Positions 7,839 through 16,775 of a DNA stretch of 64,000 nucleotides are shown here, in pieces. The stretch spans positions 91,423 to 155,422 of the forward strand of contig CAWFTF010000011.1 of assembly GCA_963818645.1 (NCBI GenBank). The letters are read 5' to 3'. The position numbers were made by a program, and so were the translations under genes. The DNA comes from Gp6-AA40 sp963818645. Its GTDB lineage: Bacteria; Acidobacteriota; Vicinamibacteria; Vicinamibacterales; UBA2999. Each line of letters starts with the position of its first letter. Position 1 is the first letter of the stretch. The notes beneath the pieces were generated by a model. The model searched no databases. It was not told the origin of the DNA and saw only the letters and a list, made by a program, of their open reading frames with translations.

Positions 7839-8960
7839 GTGCGCGTACTGATCGTGGGCGTATCAACTCGGGCGGCGGCGGATTCGGCTGCGCGTGCGGG
7901 CTTCGACGTGATTGCGCTCGATGCTTATGCCGACCTCGATCAGCATCCGTCGGTGCGGGCGCTGTCATTGCCGCGAGACTTCGGGACGACGTTTTCCCCC
8001 GAGGCAGTCGTGAATGTGGCGCGCGAGCTCCCGGGCGATGCGGTCGTCTATCTCTCGAGCCTGGAGAATCATCCACGAGCCGTCGACGCGCTGACGACGG
8101 AGCGTGCACTGTGGGGCAATCGATCCGATGTGCTGCGTCGCGTGCGAGATCCGAGGGCGCTCGCCGCGGCGTTCACGAAGCGAAGCATTCGCGCGCCGCG
8201 CGTCATCACGCGCGACGAGACGAGGCCACGACCCAGTGAAGTCGAACGGTGGATGCTCAAGCCGCGTGTATCGGGAGGTGGCCACGGCGTAAGGCTCTGG
8301 CAGCCAGGTGAAGCGGTCACGCGCGGCCACTACCTGCAGGAGTTCGTCGAAGGAACGCCCGGGTCCGTCATCTTCGTTGCCGCTGGCAGTCGTGGTGTCA
8401 CGCTTGGTGTCACTCGCCAACTCATCGGCGACGACGCCTTCGGAGCGTCTGGATTTCGTTACTGCGGCAACATCCTGACGGAGCCCGAGGCCCTGGTTCC
8501 GGATGCCGTCGCGCTCGTGGACGCAGTGGCGGCGGAGTTCTCGCTCGTCGGTGTCGGAAGCATCGACGTGATCGCGAGCGAACACGGACTCCTGCCGGTC
8601 GAAGTGAATCCGCGCTGGTCTGCGTCGATGGAGCTCGTCGAGCGCACGCGCGGCATCTCTATGTTTGCCGTGCACGCCGACGCCTGTGCAAAAGGCGAGC
8701 TGCCGGTGTTCGGGGACAGTTCATTGCTCGAGAAGGGCAAGACACACGGCAAGGCGATTGTGTTTGCGCGTCAGGACTTGGTTATCGGTGACACCCGCCG
8801 ATGGCTCGAGGATCCGGATGTGCGCGACGTGCCGCACGCAGGCGATCGTATTGAGGCCGGGCAGCCGATCTGCACTGTCTTCGCAGCCGGCTCGGATGAG
8901 GCCAGTTGCTACGCGAGACTCGTCGAGCATGCCGCGCGCATCTACGGCGACGTTGCCTAG
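7839..8960 (+). CDS. ATP-grasp protein, COG2232-like, H4MPT gene cluster
   Basis: ATP-dependent ligase of the carboxylate-amine type, probably acting in methanopterin or methanofuran synthesis; substrate unknown. A GTG at 7839 gives 373 residues starting VRVLIVGVSTRAAADSAARA. Upstream codons in frame belong to the repeat and are excluded. MLKPRVSGGGHGVRLW is the glycine-rich ATP-grasp loop, YLQEFVEGTPGSVIF the nucleotide-binding strand, and LLPVEVNPRWSASMEL carries the metal-binding Glu/Asn. This type corresponds to the ATP-grasp product (orf17 type) of proteobacterial methylotroph clusters. Its stop overlaps the stop of the convergent hydrolase by two bases. Confidence 0.82.
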   Translation: MRVLIVGVSTRAAADSAARAGFDVIALDAYADLDQHPSVRALSLPRDFGTTFSPEAVVNVARELPGDAVVYLSSLENHPRAVDALTTERALWGNRSDVLRRVRDPRALAAAFTKRSIRAPRVITRDETRPRPSEVERWMLKPRVSGGGHGVRLWQPGEAVTRGHYLQEFVEGTPGSVIFVAAGSRGVTLGVTRQLIGDDAFGASGFRYCGNILTEPEALVPDAVALVDAVAAEFSLVGVGSIDVIASEHGLLPVEVNPRWSASMELVERTRGISMFAVHADACAKGELPVFGDSSLLEKGKTHGKAIVFARQDLVIGDTRRWLEDPDVRDVPHAGDRIEAGQPICTVFAAGSDEASCYARLVEHAARIYGDVA

Positions 8961-9859
8961 TTGCCGACTCTCTCGCCAGCAAGAAATCGACTCACGATTC
9001 GCATGACCTCGTCGGGCTTTTCGTCGCTCGGGTAGTGGCCGACATCGGGAATCGTGATCAGCTGCGCGTTCGGCAGCGTCTTCCGTAGTTCTTCTTGCGT
9101 CTCAGGCGGCACGATATTGCTGCGGCCACCGAGGATGTAGAGGATCGGCGACTTGATGGTGCGCACGAATCGCCAGAGGTCGGTCGCGACGAATCCATTC
9201 ACGAGCTGCGGATCGCGCTTCCACTCGATTCGTCCATCGGCCCGTTTCTTCGTGCCGTAGCGGACGTATGGTTCGAGCACCGTGAGTGACATCCGCGGAT
9301 TGGTTTTCCCGAGCTGCGCGAGCAGCTCGTCCTCCGACGCCCACCCGGCCTGCTCCTGCTGCACGCGCTTCGCGTAGTTGTCGGCAATCTGTCGCGGACG
9401 TTCGGGTCCGACGTCTTCAGAAATGACGTGTGACACGAGCTCAGGATGCTTGCCTGCGAAGACCTGAACGACACGACCACCTGTCGAATTCCCCCAGAGG
9501 ACGAGGTCGCGAAGTCCGAGTTGCTGCACGACGCCTTCGAGGTCACCAACGTGATCCTCGACGAGATAACGTCCCTGCGGATCCCAGCCGGAGTCGCCAT
9601 GTCCGCGCATGTCGATGGCGATCACGCGATAGGCCGGTGAGAGGCGCACGGCGAGATGGTCGAACGTTCGCGCGACACGATCGAGACCGTGCACCATCAC
9701 GAGCGGCTTTTCGTTTCCGCCCCAGTCTACGTAGTGGATGCGCAGGCCGTTGACGTCAAGATACCGGTCGACCGGTTGGCGGTCTCTCTGCCCAGCATCG
9801 GCCATGCCGATTGTGCTGAGCGCCACGGTCGTCGCCAGTGCGGACCACAGTGTTTTCAT
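8957..9859 (-). CDS. Secreted alpha/beta hydrolase
   Basis: 300-residue alpha/beta-hydrolase with a signal peptide (MKTLWSALATTVALSTIGMADA). The fold signature is clear: PLVMVHGLDR (oxyanion region), GNSTGG with the nucleophilic Ser, ILYILGGRSNIVPPE, and a catalytic-His motif DVGHYPSDEKP near the C-terminus. RGHGDSGWDPQGRY is typical of epoxide-hydrolase or enol-lactonase-like members. The frame is open further upstream to 9922, but the ATG at 9859 starts the signal peptide. It is divergent from the dienelactone hydrolase gene, 25 bp away. Substrate unknown. Confidence 0.85.
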   Translation of the reverse strand: MKTLWSALATTVALSTIGMADAGQRDRQPVDRYLDVNGLRIHYVDWGGNEKPLVMVHGLDRVARTFDHLAVRLSPAYRVIAIDMRGHGDSGWDPQGRYLVEDHVGDLEGVVQQLGLRDLVLWGNSTGGRVVQVFAGKHPELVSHVISEDVGPERPRQIADNYAKRVQQEQAGWASEDELLAQLGKTNPRMSLTVLEPYVRYGTKKRADGRIEWKRDPQLVNGFVATDLWRFVRTIKSPILYILGGRSNIVPPETQEELRKTLPNAQLITIPDVGHYPSDEKPDEVMRIVSRFLAGERVGN

Positions 9860-9884
9860 GGCGATCAGATTATCCTTACGCTGC

Positions 9885-10577
9885 ATGGCTGAGACTGTTG
9901 AATTTCGCAGTAATGGAAACATGGCGTCCGGTTACCTGGCGAAGCCCGCGAGCGGCTCGGGACCAGGCGTGCTGGTGATCCAGGAGTGGTGGGGTCTGGA
10001 TGCCGGGATCAAGGAGATGGCGGATCGTCTGGCTCAGGCGGGCTTCGTGGCGCTCGCGCCGGATCTTTATCACGGCGAGGTCGCAGGGCACGACGAGATG
10101 GACAAGGCCTCGCACTTGATGCAGAGCCTTCCGCCCGATCGCGCCGGCCGCGACATGAGCGGCGCTGTCGACTTCCTCTCTACGCATCCCAGCGTTACCA
10201 GCACGGGCATCGGCGTCGTCGGGTTCTGTATGGGCGGAATGCTCGCGTTCATCATTGCCGCCAATCGCGGTGACAAGGTGACGGCCGTCGTGCCCTTCTA
10301 CGGATTCCCTCAGGGACCGGCCGAGCCCGACTGGTCGAAGTTGACTGCTGCGGTGAGCGGGCATATGGCGGAGAACGACAGCTTCTTTTCACCACAGGCT
10401 GCGCACGCACTCGAAGCGAAGCTGCGCGGCATGGGGAAGAAGGTGACGCTCACAGTGCATCCCGGAACTGGTCACGCGTTCATGGGACCGCACAATGCGC
10501 TCGGCACGTTCAACGCTGACGTTGCAGCCAAGGTCTGGCCGCAGGCGATCTCTTTCCTGAAGGACAACGTGAAATAG
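9885..10577 (+). CDS. Dienelactone hydrolase family protein
   Basis: Cytoplasmic 230-residue alpha/beta hydrolase with a cysteine nucleophile: GFCMGG near residue 110, MAENDSFF supplying the acid, and GTGHAFMGP the histidine. GVLVIQEWWGLDAGIKEMADRLA near the N-terminus is the family hallmark. Members open dienelactones in chloroaromatic degradation, but most genomic copies have unknown esterase substrates. The ATG at 9885 is chosen because upstream codons overlap the divergent gene. A strong hairpin follows the stop. Confidence 0.9.
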   Translation: MAETVEFRSNGNMASGYLAKPASGSGPGVLVIQEWWGLDAGIKEMADRLAQAGFVALAPDLYHGEVAGHDEMDKASHLMQSLPPDRAGRDMSGAVDFLSTHPSVTSTGIGVVGFCMGGMLAFIIAANRGDKVTAVVPFYGFPQGPAEPDWSKLTAAVSGHMAENDSFFSPQAAHALEAKLRGMGKKVTLTVHPGTGHAFMGPHNALGTFNADVAAKVWPQAISFLKDNVK

Positions 10578-10589
10578 GTGGTCCACCGT

Positions 10590-10615
10590 GGCGGGTCCAC
10601 AGAGCAGGACCCGCC
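10590..10615. terminator. Hairpin between convergent genes
   Basis: GGCGGGTCC and GGACCCGCC arms (9 bp, perfect) with an 8-nt loop, ending one base before the stop codon of the converging gene. No U-tract follows. It is probably a bidirectional transcription or mRNA end and belongs to the GGGTCY/RGACCC hairpin set of this window. Confidence 0.6.
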
Positions 10616-11716
10616 CTACTTCTTCACGTATTTCTTCACATCCATGGTGAACTCGGCGCCGTAGATGTTTCCCTGCACGTCGGTGGTTACGCCTTCAGGC
10701 GACGTTGAACCCGCGGTGTACGGGTAGGGCGTGACGTCGGGAACGAAGTACTGCACCTTACCGTCTCGCGCGCTGCCGATGCGAATCCCGCGACGCGCAC
10801 CCGGGTTGTAACCGTATCCCTCCGCACCATCTCGCGATTCCGAATCCGCAACGTAGAGCGTGTCGTTGCGATCGATGTAGAGTCCGCTCGGCCGCCCGAA
10901 TTGTTTCCACTCGGCGATGAATGTCCCCTCTTGATCGAAGATCTGAATCCGGTTGTTCTGCCGATCGCCGACGAACAGCCGACCGCGCGAATCGAACGCC
11001 AGCGTGTGCACGCAGTCGAACTCGCCGGGGCCCGTGCCTTTCTTGCCCCACGTCTTGAGAAACTTGCCGTTCTTGTCGAACTTCATGACGCGTGCGTTGG
11101 CGGTCGGCGCGTTGCCGTGACCGTCGGCGACGAAGATGTCGCCGTTCGGGGCAACGGCGACCTCTGTCGGCTGGTCGAAGGTGTCGAGCCCCGGACCGGC
11201 GACGCCAGCCTGGCCCAGCGTCAGCAGAACTTTTCCGTCTTTGTTGAACTTGATTACCTGCTGACCGCGCCCCTCGACGCGGCCGTTGTCGGCAACCCAG
11301 ATGAAGCCCTCGCGATCGACCGTGATCTTATGTGGGCTGACGAAAAGGCCCGCGCCGAAGCTGCGCAGGAACTTGCCCGAGGTGTCGAATTGCAGGACCG
11401 GATCGAGCGGCGAGTTCGCGCACGTCGTTCCACCCGCGCCGGAGGCGCCGCATCGATCGAGCGCCCAGATGGTTCCATCCGGGGCGGTTGCGATTCCGGC
11501 AGTCGATCCCCACTTCCTGCCATTCGGCAGTTGTCCCCAACTCGTGCCGGCGTTGTAGGCATTCGGGAGATCGTTGCGTGCGCCGAGCGGCGAGACGAGC
11601 GGCAGCTCGGGGAACTTGAGCGGAGCAGGCGCCGCTGGTGGCGCTTGTGCGCTCAACGTGAGAGCTGCACCGATCGCCAGCAGTGCGATCGACGAGGCGT
11701 GAATGTGCAGCGTCAT
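10616..11716 (-). CDS. Secreted NHL-repeat six-bladed beta-propeller protein
   Basis: 366 residues: signal peptide (to about residue 24, ending LTLSAQA), then repeated NHL blades such as GEFDCVHTLAFDSRGRLFVGDRQ, NRIQIFDQEG and GLYIDRNDTLYVADSES. Such propellers occur in peptidyl-glycine lyase-like and ligand-binding proteins; no catalytic residues can be assigned. Its start codon abuts the hairpin repeat at the 3' end of the convergently oriented neighbourhood. A periplasmic or cell-surface binding role is inferred. Confidence 0.8.
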   Translation of the reverse strand: MTLHIHASSIALLAIGAALTLSAQAPPAAPAPLKFPELPLVSPLGARNDLPNAYNAGTSWGQLPNGRKWGSTAGIATAPDGTIWALDRCGASGAGGTTCANSPLDPVLQFDTSGKFLRSFGAGLFVSPHKITVDREGFIWVADNGRVEGRGQQVIKFNKDGKVLLTLGQAGVAGPGLDTFDQPTEVAVAPNGDIFVADGHGNAPTANARVMKFDKNGKFLKTWGKKGTGPGEFDCVHTLAFDSRGRLFVGDRQNNRIQIFDQEGTFIAEWKQFGRPSGLYIDRNDTLYVADSESRDGAEGYGYNPGARRGIRIGSARDGKVQYFVPDVTPYPYTAGSTSPEGVTTDVQGNIYGAEFTMDVKKYVKK

Positions 11717-11737
11717 GGAATCTCCTAAAACCTCAAA

Positions 11738-11826
11738 TCAACTCCCAAAGCCCAACTTCCAACTCCCAAGGGCGGTAATGCCGTTTGGGAGTTGGTCAAG
11801 CGTCAGACGTTGGGAGTTGGGATTTG
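11738..11826. repeat. Heptamer-repeat hairpin overlapping the end of fhcD
   Basis: CAACTCC/CAACTTC units pair with TTGGGAG units across a GGGCGGTAATGCCG core. The inner part supplies the last codons and stop of fhcD, whose C-terminus reads IPTPNV. Confidence 0.7.
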
Positions 11827-12777
11827 ACGGAGCAATTCGTGCAAATGAAAGTGATGCTTTCCGAGCTTGCCGCCGTAGTTGCCGGCCGTGATCTCGACGA
11901 CGCCTGGTCGGCACGCGGCATCGATGCCGACACGCATCGCGTTCTCGATGGCAGCGCGATCGAGTCCGTCCACGACGATCTCGAGCACCGAGTTCGCGCC
12001 GTCCGGGATCTGGCTCGTGACGCCGTCGCGCCCGCGGAGCGTCGGGCAGTACGCATCGTTGGTCGACGCGATCATGTTCTTGTATTTCTTCGCGCCGACT
12101 TTGCTGCCGGCGCGCACGATTCCACCCGGAAAGGGAAGCACGACGCCCCGGACCTTGCGCATCGCGCCGACCGCGGCTTCGGCCGCAGAGAGGGCAGTCG
12201 GTTGGTCTTTCGCCAGGATCAGGAAGTTGCCGCCACCGATCGCCTTCTGCACGCCGAAGGTTTCCTGGACGAGGAACTCGCCCTCCATCACCGGAATGCG
12301 CCAGTAGCGTTGACCGTCGAGCACCTTGCTCGCCTGAAACTTGTCGCCGAAGTGCCGCAACGCTCCGCCGACGGTGACGCGTTCGGTCGATTGCGGCAGG
12401 CCGTCGAAACAGGCGGTTGTGGGACACGTGAGAATCGTCTGCCCCACGCGGTCGATCAGTTGCCGGCCAAGACCTTCTGCGTCGAAGGCAAAGAGCAGCA
12501 CGCTGATCCCGGGCCGGCCATCCGGCGTCTCCGACGTTGCAATCTCGGCCTCGATGCCCGCTTCCACCTTGCATCCGATGACCGATGTGGCAAAGCCGGT
12601 CATCGACTGCGCAGCCGTCTGCGCCCACGCGGGAGATTGCGCCGTGATGACGACGCGCGCGGCACGCATGCCGAAGGCTTCGGCAAACGTATCGACGATC
12701 CTGACTCCGTTGTGCTCGATTGTCCGCGTGGTGGGCTGAGCCGCGCCTTCTACACTCTCTGACGTCTCTCCAGTCAT
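11803..12777 (-). CDS. fhcD: Formylmethanofuran--tetrahydromethanopterin N-formyltransferase
   Basis: Transfers the formyl group between formyl-H4MPT and methanofuran; in bacteria it is a subunit of the Fhc formyltransferase/hydrolase complex. The 324-residue protein matches archaeal Ftr and bacterial FhcD: NGVRIVDTFAEAFGMRAARV near 24-43, WAQTAAQSMTGFATSVIGC near 53-71, TSETPDGRPG, ILTCPTTACFDGLP, YWRIPVMEGEFLVQETFG, VLPFPGGIVRAGSKVG, and the C-terminal NYGGKLGKHHFHLHELL. The ATG at 12777 is preferred over upstream in-frame codons that lie in the repeat block. The last residues (RQIPTPNV) come from the adjoining heptamer repeat. fhcA, B and C are absent nearby, which is unusual. Confidence 0.93.
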   Translation of the reverse strand: MTGETSESVEGAAQPTTRTIEHNGVRIVDTFAEAFGMRAARVVITAQSPAWAQTAAQSMTGFATSVIGCKVEAGIEAEIATSETPDGRPGISVLLFAFDAEGLGRQLIDRVGQTILTCPTTACFDGLPQSTERVTVGGALRHFGDKFQASKVLDGQRYWRIPVMEGEFLVQETFGVQKAIGGGNFLILAKDQPTALSAAEAAVGAMRKVRGVVLPFPGGIVRAGSKVGAKKYKNMIASTNDAYCPTLRGRDGVTSQIPDGANSVLEIVVDGLDRAAIENAMRVGIDAACRPGVVEITAGNYGGKLGKHHFHLHELLRQIPTPNV

Positions 12778-12831
12778 ACCTTCCGGTAGTGTACGTCGAG
12801 AGCGCAATGCGCCGTGTAGCCATGGCAGGGC

Positions 12832-13310
12832 CCGGTCGGTCTCTGGCGTCGCCGGCGTGTACGCGCGGAAATCAGCGCTCCGCTCGAACCCGTCGATACG
12901 CGGCGAGCACACGTTTACCTTCGCCAGCCACATCGCGTCGCGCGTCGCAAGCGTGTGGTGAGCCTCGCGCGTTCTAACCGCGTAGCCGATCGCGAACTCG
13001 CCGCGAGAGCCGCGTCGCGTACTACCGATTTCCTGCTGCGCATCTCAGGTGGCGCCGAACGCCAGGCAGGCCTGGCGGACTGGCGGCGCCTGCGCCAACG
13101 CCAAGGAGTGCGAAGCGGGAAATCAGGTGGAGCGAGTCTTCCGCGGCGAGTTCCGCCCTCGCGTTCTGGATTCCGCGAAACATCGGGAGCGTTTTGTGCC
13201 GCGTGACGGATGTCGCCTCGAGTCAGCCGCTACTCGCCGCGCGTCGACAGGGTTCGAGCGGAAGCTGATTTCCGGCGTGCAGCGCCGGCGACGCCCAGGC
13301 CGACGGGCCT
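12832..13310. repeat. REP/BIME-like block: four related units in alternating orientation
   Basis: The 583 bp between fhcD and the tannase gene hold no convincing gene. Unit 1 (12832-12906, forward) is about 85% identical over 75-80 bp to the reverse complement of unit 4 (13232-13310). Shared blocks are GGCGTCGCCGGCG, CGGAAATCAGC, TCCGCTCGAACC and GCGGCGAG. Weaker copies lie between: reverse at about 12997-13056 (ACTCGCCGCG then GATTTCC) and forward at about 13112-13150 (GCGGGAAATCAGG then CGCGGCGAG). A separate hairpin, CGCCAGG-CAGG-CCTGGCG, is at 13060-13077. The alternating arrangement resembles bacterial mosaic elements built from palindromic units. Confidence 0.6.
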
Positions 13311-13360
13311 GTCTGGCCTGATTCAGTCGGAAGGGACTTACGATACCTTGATAACGCGTT

Positions 13361-14845
13361 CTAGGGCGCAGTGCACGCCCAGTTCTTCGCGTCCTTGAGA
13401 TCGCCAGAGCCCTTGTACTTCGCGTATTGCGGATACGGACACAGCGGTCGCGACAGGCCAGAACGCTGGTTCGTCCCCATCATCTGCGTCGGCGTGACGC
13501 CTTGCTCACGCCATTGTTCCATGGCTGCGATCGTGTCGAACGTGTCGGGGCCGTCGCCACCGCGGCAGTGCGCCATGCCGGGCACCATGAACAAGCGAGC
13601 GAAGTCCTTTTGATCGCCCATCTCCTTCACGAGGTTCTCGTAATAGAACACGGTGTTCTCCGGCGTGATCGTCGTATCTCTCCAGCCGGCGTAGAGGAGC
13701 AGCTTGCCGCCATGTGACTTGAACTTGCGAAGATCAGGGCTGACCGCGTCGACGAAGCCGACCCGCTTGTTGATGATCGGCATGTCGCGATCGAGGTCGA
13801 AGGTGTGCCAGTCGTAGTTGGCATCCTGGAAGCCCCAGATGCGGACGGTGTCGTAGCCGCCGCCGGGTGAGCCGGTCGCACCGCGCAACGCCGGGATCGG
13901 ATTGCCCATCGCCTGACCTGAGAAGATCAGTTCACCCGCACTGTTCTTGAGCCCGCCGTAGAAGGCCTCCACCGTCTTGAGTTGCGGCGCGGTCAGACAC
14001 GCGGGAGAGTCCGCACCCGCGCACGCGAGCTTCGAGAAGTCCACTTTGCATTCACGCGGATTGTTCAAGAAGCCTTCCTTGAGTGCGTCGCACGCGTTCA
14101 TCACCGTGTCGTTCACGAGCTTGGCCTTCTCTTCCGGGATCGTTCGCTCCGGATGCCGCGCCAGCTCGATGCTGCGCGCGACGCCAGCCGTGTGCATCTG
14201 GATATGACGATTGGCGAGCGCGCCGGCGATGATGCCGTCGTAATCATCGGGGAAGCGCTGCGCCGCCATGGCCGCCTGACGGCCGCCGGTCGAGCACCCC
14301 TTGAAATACGAAAACCGCGGCGTGCGGCCGTAGAACTCGTCCACGAGTTGCTTCGACTTCACCGTCATCTCGTGAACAGCGCGATAGGCGAAGTCCACGA
14401 TCTTCTCCGGGTGACCGAGGCCGAATACACCGCCGGGGCCATCAGCATCGGAGTGCCCGGTGTCGGTTGCCGCAGTCGCATAACCACGCCGCAGCGCGAT
14501 CTGCATGTCGCCGTAACCCTGAATGGATCCGGCGAAGCCACCGTTGCCCACTGCGAGGAATCGTCCGTTCCAATTTGCCGTCGGCATCCACAGCTCGACG
14601 TTGATATTGGAGTCCGGCGTCGGCTTCAGCACCATCTTCACGCGACAGTGCTCGGGAATGGGTTCGACAGCTTCAGGTGCGGCGCCCTGTCGGCCCCGGC
14701 CTGCGCCCGGCTGCACGAACGGGCCCGCAGGAACGACCATCGCGCTGGTGATCGTGGTCTGCGGTAGCCGGGCAGCCGCGAGACTGTCACAGGTATGTGG
14801 CGGGGCCGCTGCGCCGAGAAGCGCGAGGCTGAGGATTCCGAGCAT
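13361..14845 (-). CDS. Tannase/feruloyl esterase family hydrolase, copy 1
   Basis: Secreted 494-residue esterase of the tannase family, which cleaves ester links of gallate or hydroxycinnamates such as ferulate. Signal peptide about 1-15; WNGRFLAVGNGGFAGSIQGYG near 92-112; catalytic serine motif GCSTGGRQ near 183; DYDGIIAGALANR; a Cys-containing lid region; LLLYAGWRDTTITPENT supplying the Asp; and PGMAHCRGG the His. It ends in the cysteine-containing WACTAP. It lies 11 bp behind the quinoprotein gene in a three-gene minus-strand operon. A close paralogue is at 23554-25050. Substrate unproven. Confidence 0.9.
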   Translation of the reverse strand: MLGILSLALLGAAAPPHTCDSLAAARLPQTTITSAMVVPAGPFVQPGAGRGRQGAAPEAVEPIPEHCRVKMVLKPTPDSNINVELWMPTANWNGRFLAVGNGGFAGSIQGYGDMQIALRRGYATAATDTGHSDADGPGGVFGLGHPEKIVDFAYRAVHEMTVKSKQLVDEFYGRTPRFSYFKGCSTGGRQAAMAAQRFPDDYDGIIAGALANRHIQMHTAGVARSIELARHPERTIPEEKAKLVNDTVMNACDALKEGFLNNPRECKVDFSKLACAGADSPACLTAPQLKTVEAFYGGLKNSAGELIFSGQAMGNPIPALRGATGSPGGGYDTVRIWGFQDANYDWHTFDLDRDMPIINKRVGFVDAVSPDLRKFKSHGGKLLLYAGWRDTTITPENTVFYYENLVKEMGDQKDFARLFMVPGMAHCRGGDGPDTFDTIAAMEQWREQGVTPTQMMGTNQRSGLSRPLCPYPQYAKYKGSGDLKDAKNWACTAP

Positions 14846-14856
14846 CGCTGACCTCC

Positions 14857-16762
14857 TTAGTCGATACCGAACGCCAACAGCACATTTCCGGCAGTGGCGC
14901 CAGTGCCCACTGCGTACCCGGACCCGACGTAGACCATTCCATCGACGATAACGGCGCCGGATGTGCTGATCGCGCCGCCATGCGCCACCATGCGATTCAC
15001 CGTTTCAAACTCCTGCGACGTGTCGAACTCCCAGAGCTGTTTGCCGTCGGCGGCAGAGACCGCGTATAGCCTTCCATTCGATCCGCCCTGGAACACGACT
15101 CCGGGGATGACGGTCGGCGCGGCGCCGAGTGCGACGCCGCGACCTTCGGGCTGGAAGACCCACGCACGTTCGCCGGTCGCCGGGCGGATGGCCGCAAGCC
15201 CAGCGGCTCCCGCGCCGTAGTACACGTGCTGCGCGTCCGCGGCGCCGCCCCACACGATCGTGCCGCGGCCGCCGCGGCCGCCACCGGTCGGGCCGCCTGC
15301 CGCGTTCATCCGAAACAGGACTGCACCGTTGTTGTCGGGATCGAGTGCGAACACGTCAGCGCTCTTCGTCCCCGCCAGCAACGCGCGCTTGCCGTTGGGC
15401 AGCGTCGTGAGAATCGGCGAGTTGCCGATGTCCATGTCCGGACCCATCGGCGCTGGACACGCTTCACTCTTGGTTGGTCCGTTGCATCCGCCCATGAAGA
15501 CGTCGTTCTCAGTCGCCTGATACGACCACAGCAGCTTCCCGGTGTTGATGTCGATCGCCATGATCGCATCGGTCGTCTTCGCCGGCGGGGCCGTGGTTGC
15601 GTCACCGGTCCCCACGTAAATCGCGTTGCGAGCCGGATCCACGGTCGGTGCATTCCACACCGCGCCGCCCGCGGGCTTGTAGAGCACGACGCCGTTCGGC
15701 ATCGTGCGATACGGCTTCGGCTCTTCGGGTACGACCCAGGACTTCCAGATCTTCCTTACCGGTGCTTGCATCGAGCGCCACCACACTTCCTCGCGCCGTG
15801 CAGCACGGGTAATCGGGATGTCCGCTGCTGAACTCCTCGGACGATGACACTGGAACGAAGACCTTGCCGTTGTAGTACGTGATGCCGGCCGTGATGCGCG
15901 CGACGAAGTGCGGGTCGACCTTCGTCTTCCAGAGCTGACGGCCGGTCTGCGCGTCGAGCGCGTAGACGTTCGCGTGACCGTCACCGAAGAACACCGCGTA
16001 GCGCGCAGCGCCCTGACCGGTAACCGCACCCACCGTCGGCGAGTTGCGAACGATCGATCCCTGCTGGAACGACCAGTACACGCACCCGGTCTTGGCGTCG
16101 AGCGAATAGAAGAAGCCGTTGTCGCTGCCGACGAAGACGCGGCCGGCCACCACGGCCGGTTGCGCGTTGGCGGACACGCCCGTCGGGAAGCCGAATGCCC
16201 ACTTGAGTTTCAGGCGTGGTACCTGCGCGGCCGTGAGCCCTGCGGCGCCCGCCGTCTGGAATCGCGTGTTCGAGAGCCCGTTGCCCCAGCCATTCCATCC
16301 ACGACCCTCAGCGGGATTGGCGAGCGTCGGATTGCTCGTGCACTGGTTCGGCATGCTCTTGCCGTCGCCCTCTCGTGCGCTTCCGAGCGGCCGGCCGGCC
16401 ATGAACTCCGCCAGCGCTTTCTTCTGCGCATCGGTGAGTCCATTGCTCTGCGTCTGCATCGACCCGGTCGTCAACGAGTCGTAGATGCGCTCAGGCGTCA
16501 TCTCGCGAATGGCGTTAGGCGACGGGGCGCGCTCGACGGCTGGATTGCCATGGCAGCTGGTGCAACGCGTTTGAAATGTCGCGAAGCCGCTTTCGGTGCC
16601 GGGTGTGAATCCGCGTCCCCCTCCAGGAGGTGGAGGGGCTTGTGTCGCCGGCGCCTGGGCGCCTGCCTGGCCAGCGGCAGGGGCCTGCGCGTGCGTGACT
16701 GCGACGAAGAGACAGAGACCGAGGCCGAACCACAGAGCAGCCGAAAGAGTGTTCCTGTTCAC
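14857..16762 (-). CDS. Cytochrome c-PQQ fusion dehydrogenase (PVADH-like), frameshifted
   Basis: Periplasmic quinohemoprotein resembling polyvinyl-alcohol dehydrogenase: signal peptide from GTG 16762 (VNRNTLSAALWFG), heme motif CTSCH, WNGWGNGLSNTRFQ, then an eight-bladed PQQ propeller with the adjacent-cysteine motif YPCCTARGS. Two overlapping frames encode it (15602-16762 and 14857 to about 15760). The switch is at about 15752-15760, after DASTGK, where one extra base separates TGK from IWKSWVVPEE. This is either a sequencing error or a recent inactivation. It lies 13 bp after the epimerase gene and 11 bp before the tannase gene. Paralogues are at 34008 and 51751. It would oxidise alcohol groups and pass electrons to its own heme. 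Confidence 0.85.
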
Positions 16763-16775
16763 GGGCGTAAAAATA

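Noticed and set aside
11803..12777. Initial reading as methenyl-H4MPT cyclohydrolase
   Set aside because: The motifs (AQSMTGFATSV, TSETPDGRPG, PFPGGI, NYGGKLG) are those of formylmethanofuran:H4MPT formyltransferase. The true cyclohydrolase is at 30647-31606.
12870..12910. tRNA-like GAACCCGTCGA string
   Set aside because: No acceptor stem, anticodon arm or conserved TTC loop could be built around it; it is part of the inverted repeat unit.
12955..13398. Small plus-strand ORFs upstream of fhcD
   Set aside because: They lie in the alternating repeat block, have Arg-rich shadow-like composition and no ribosome-binding sites. The inverted units explain their partial similarity.
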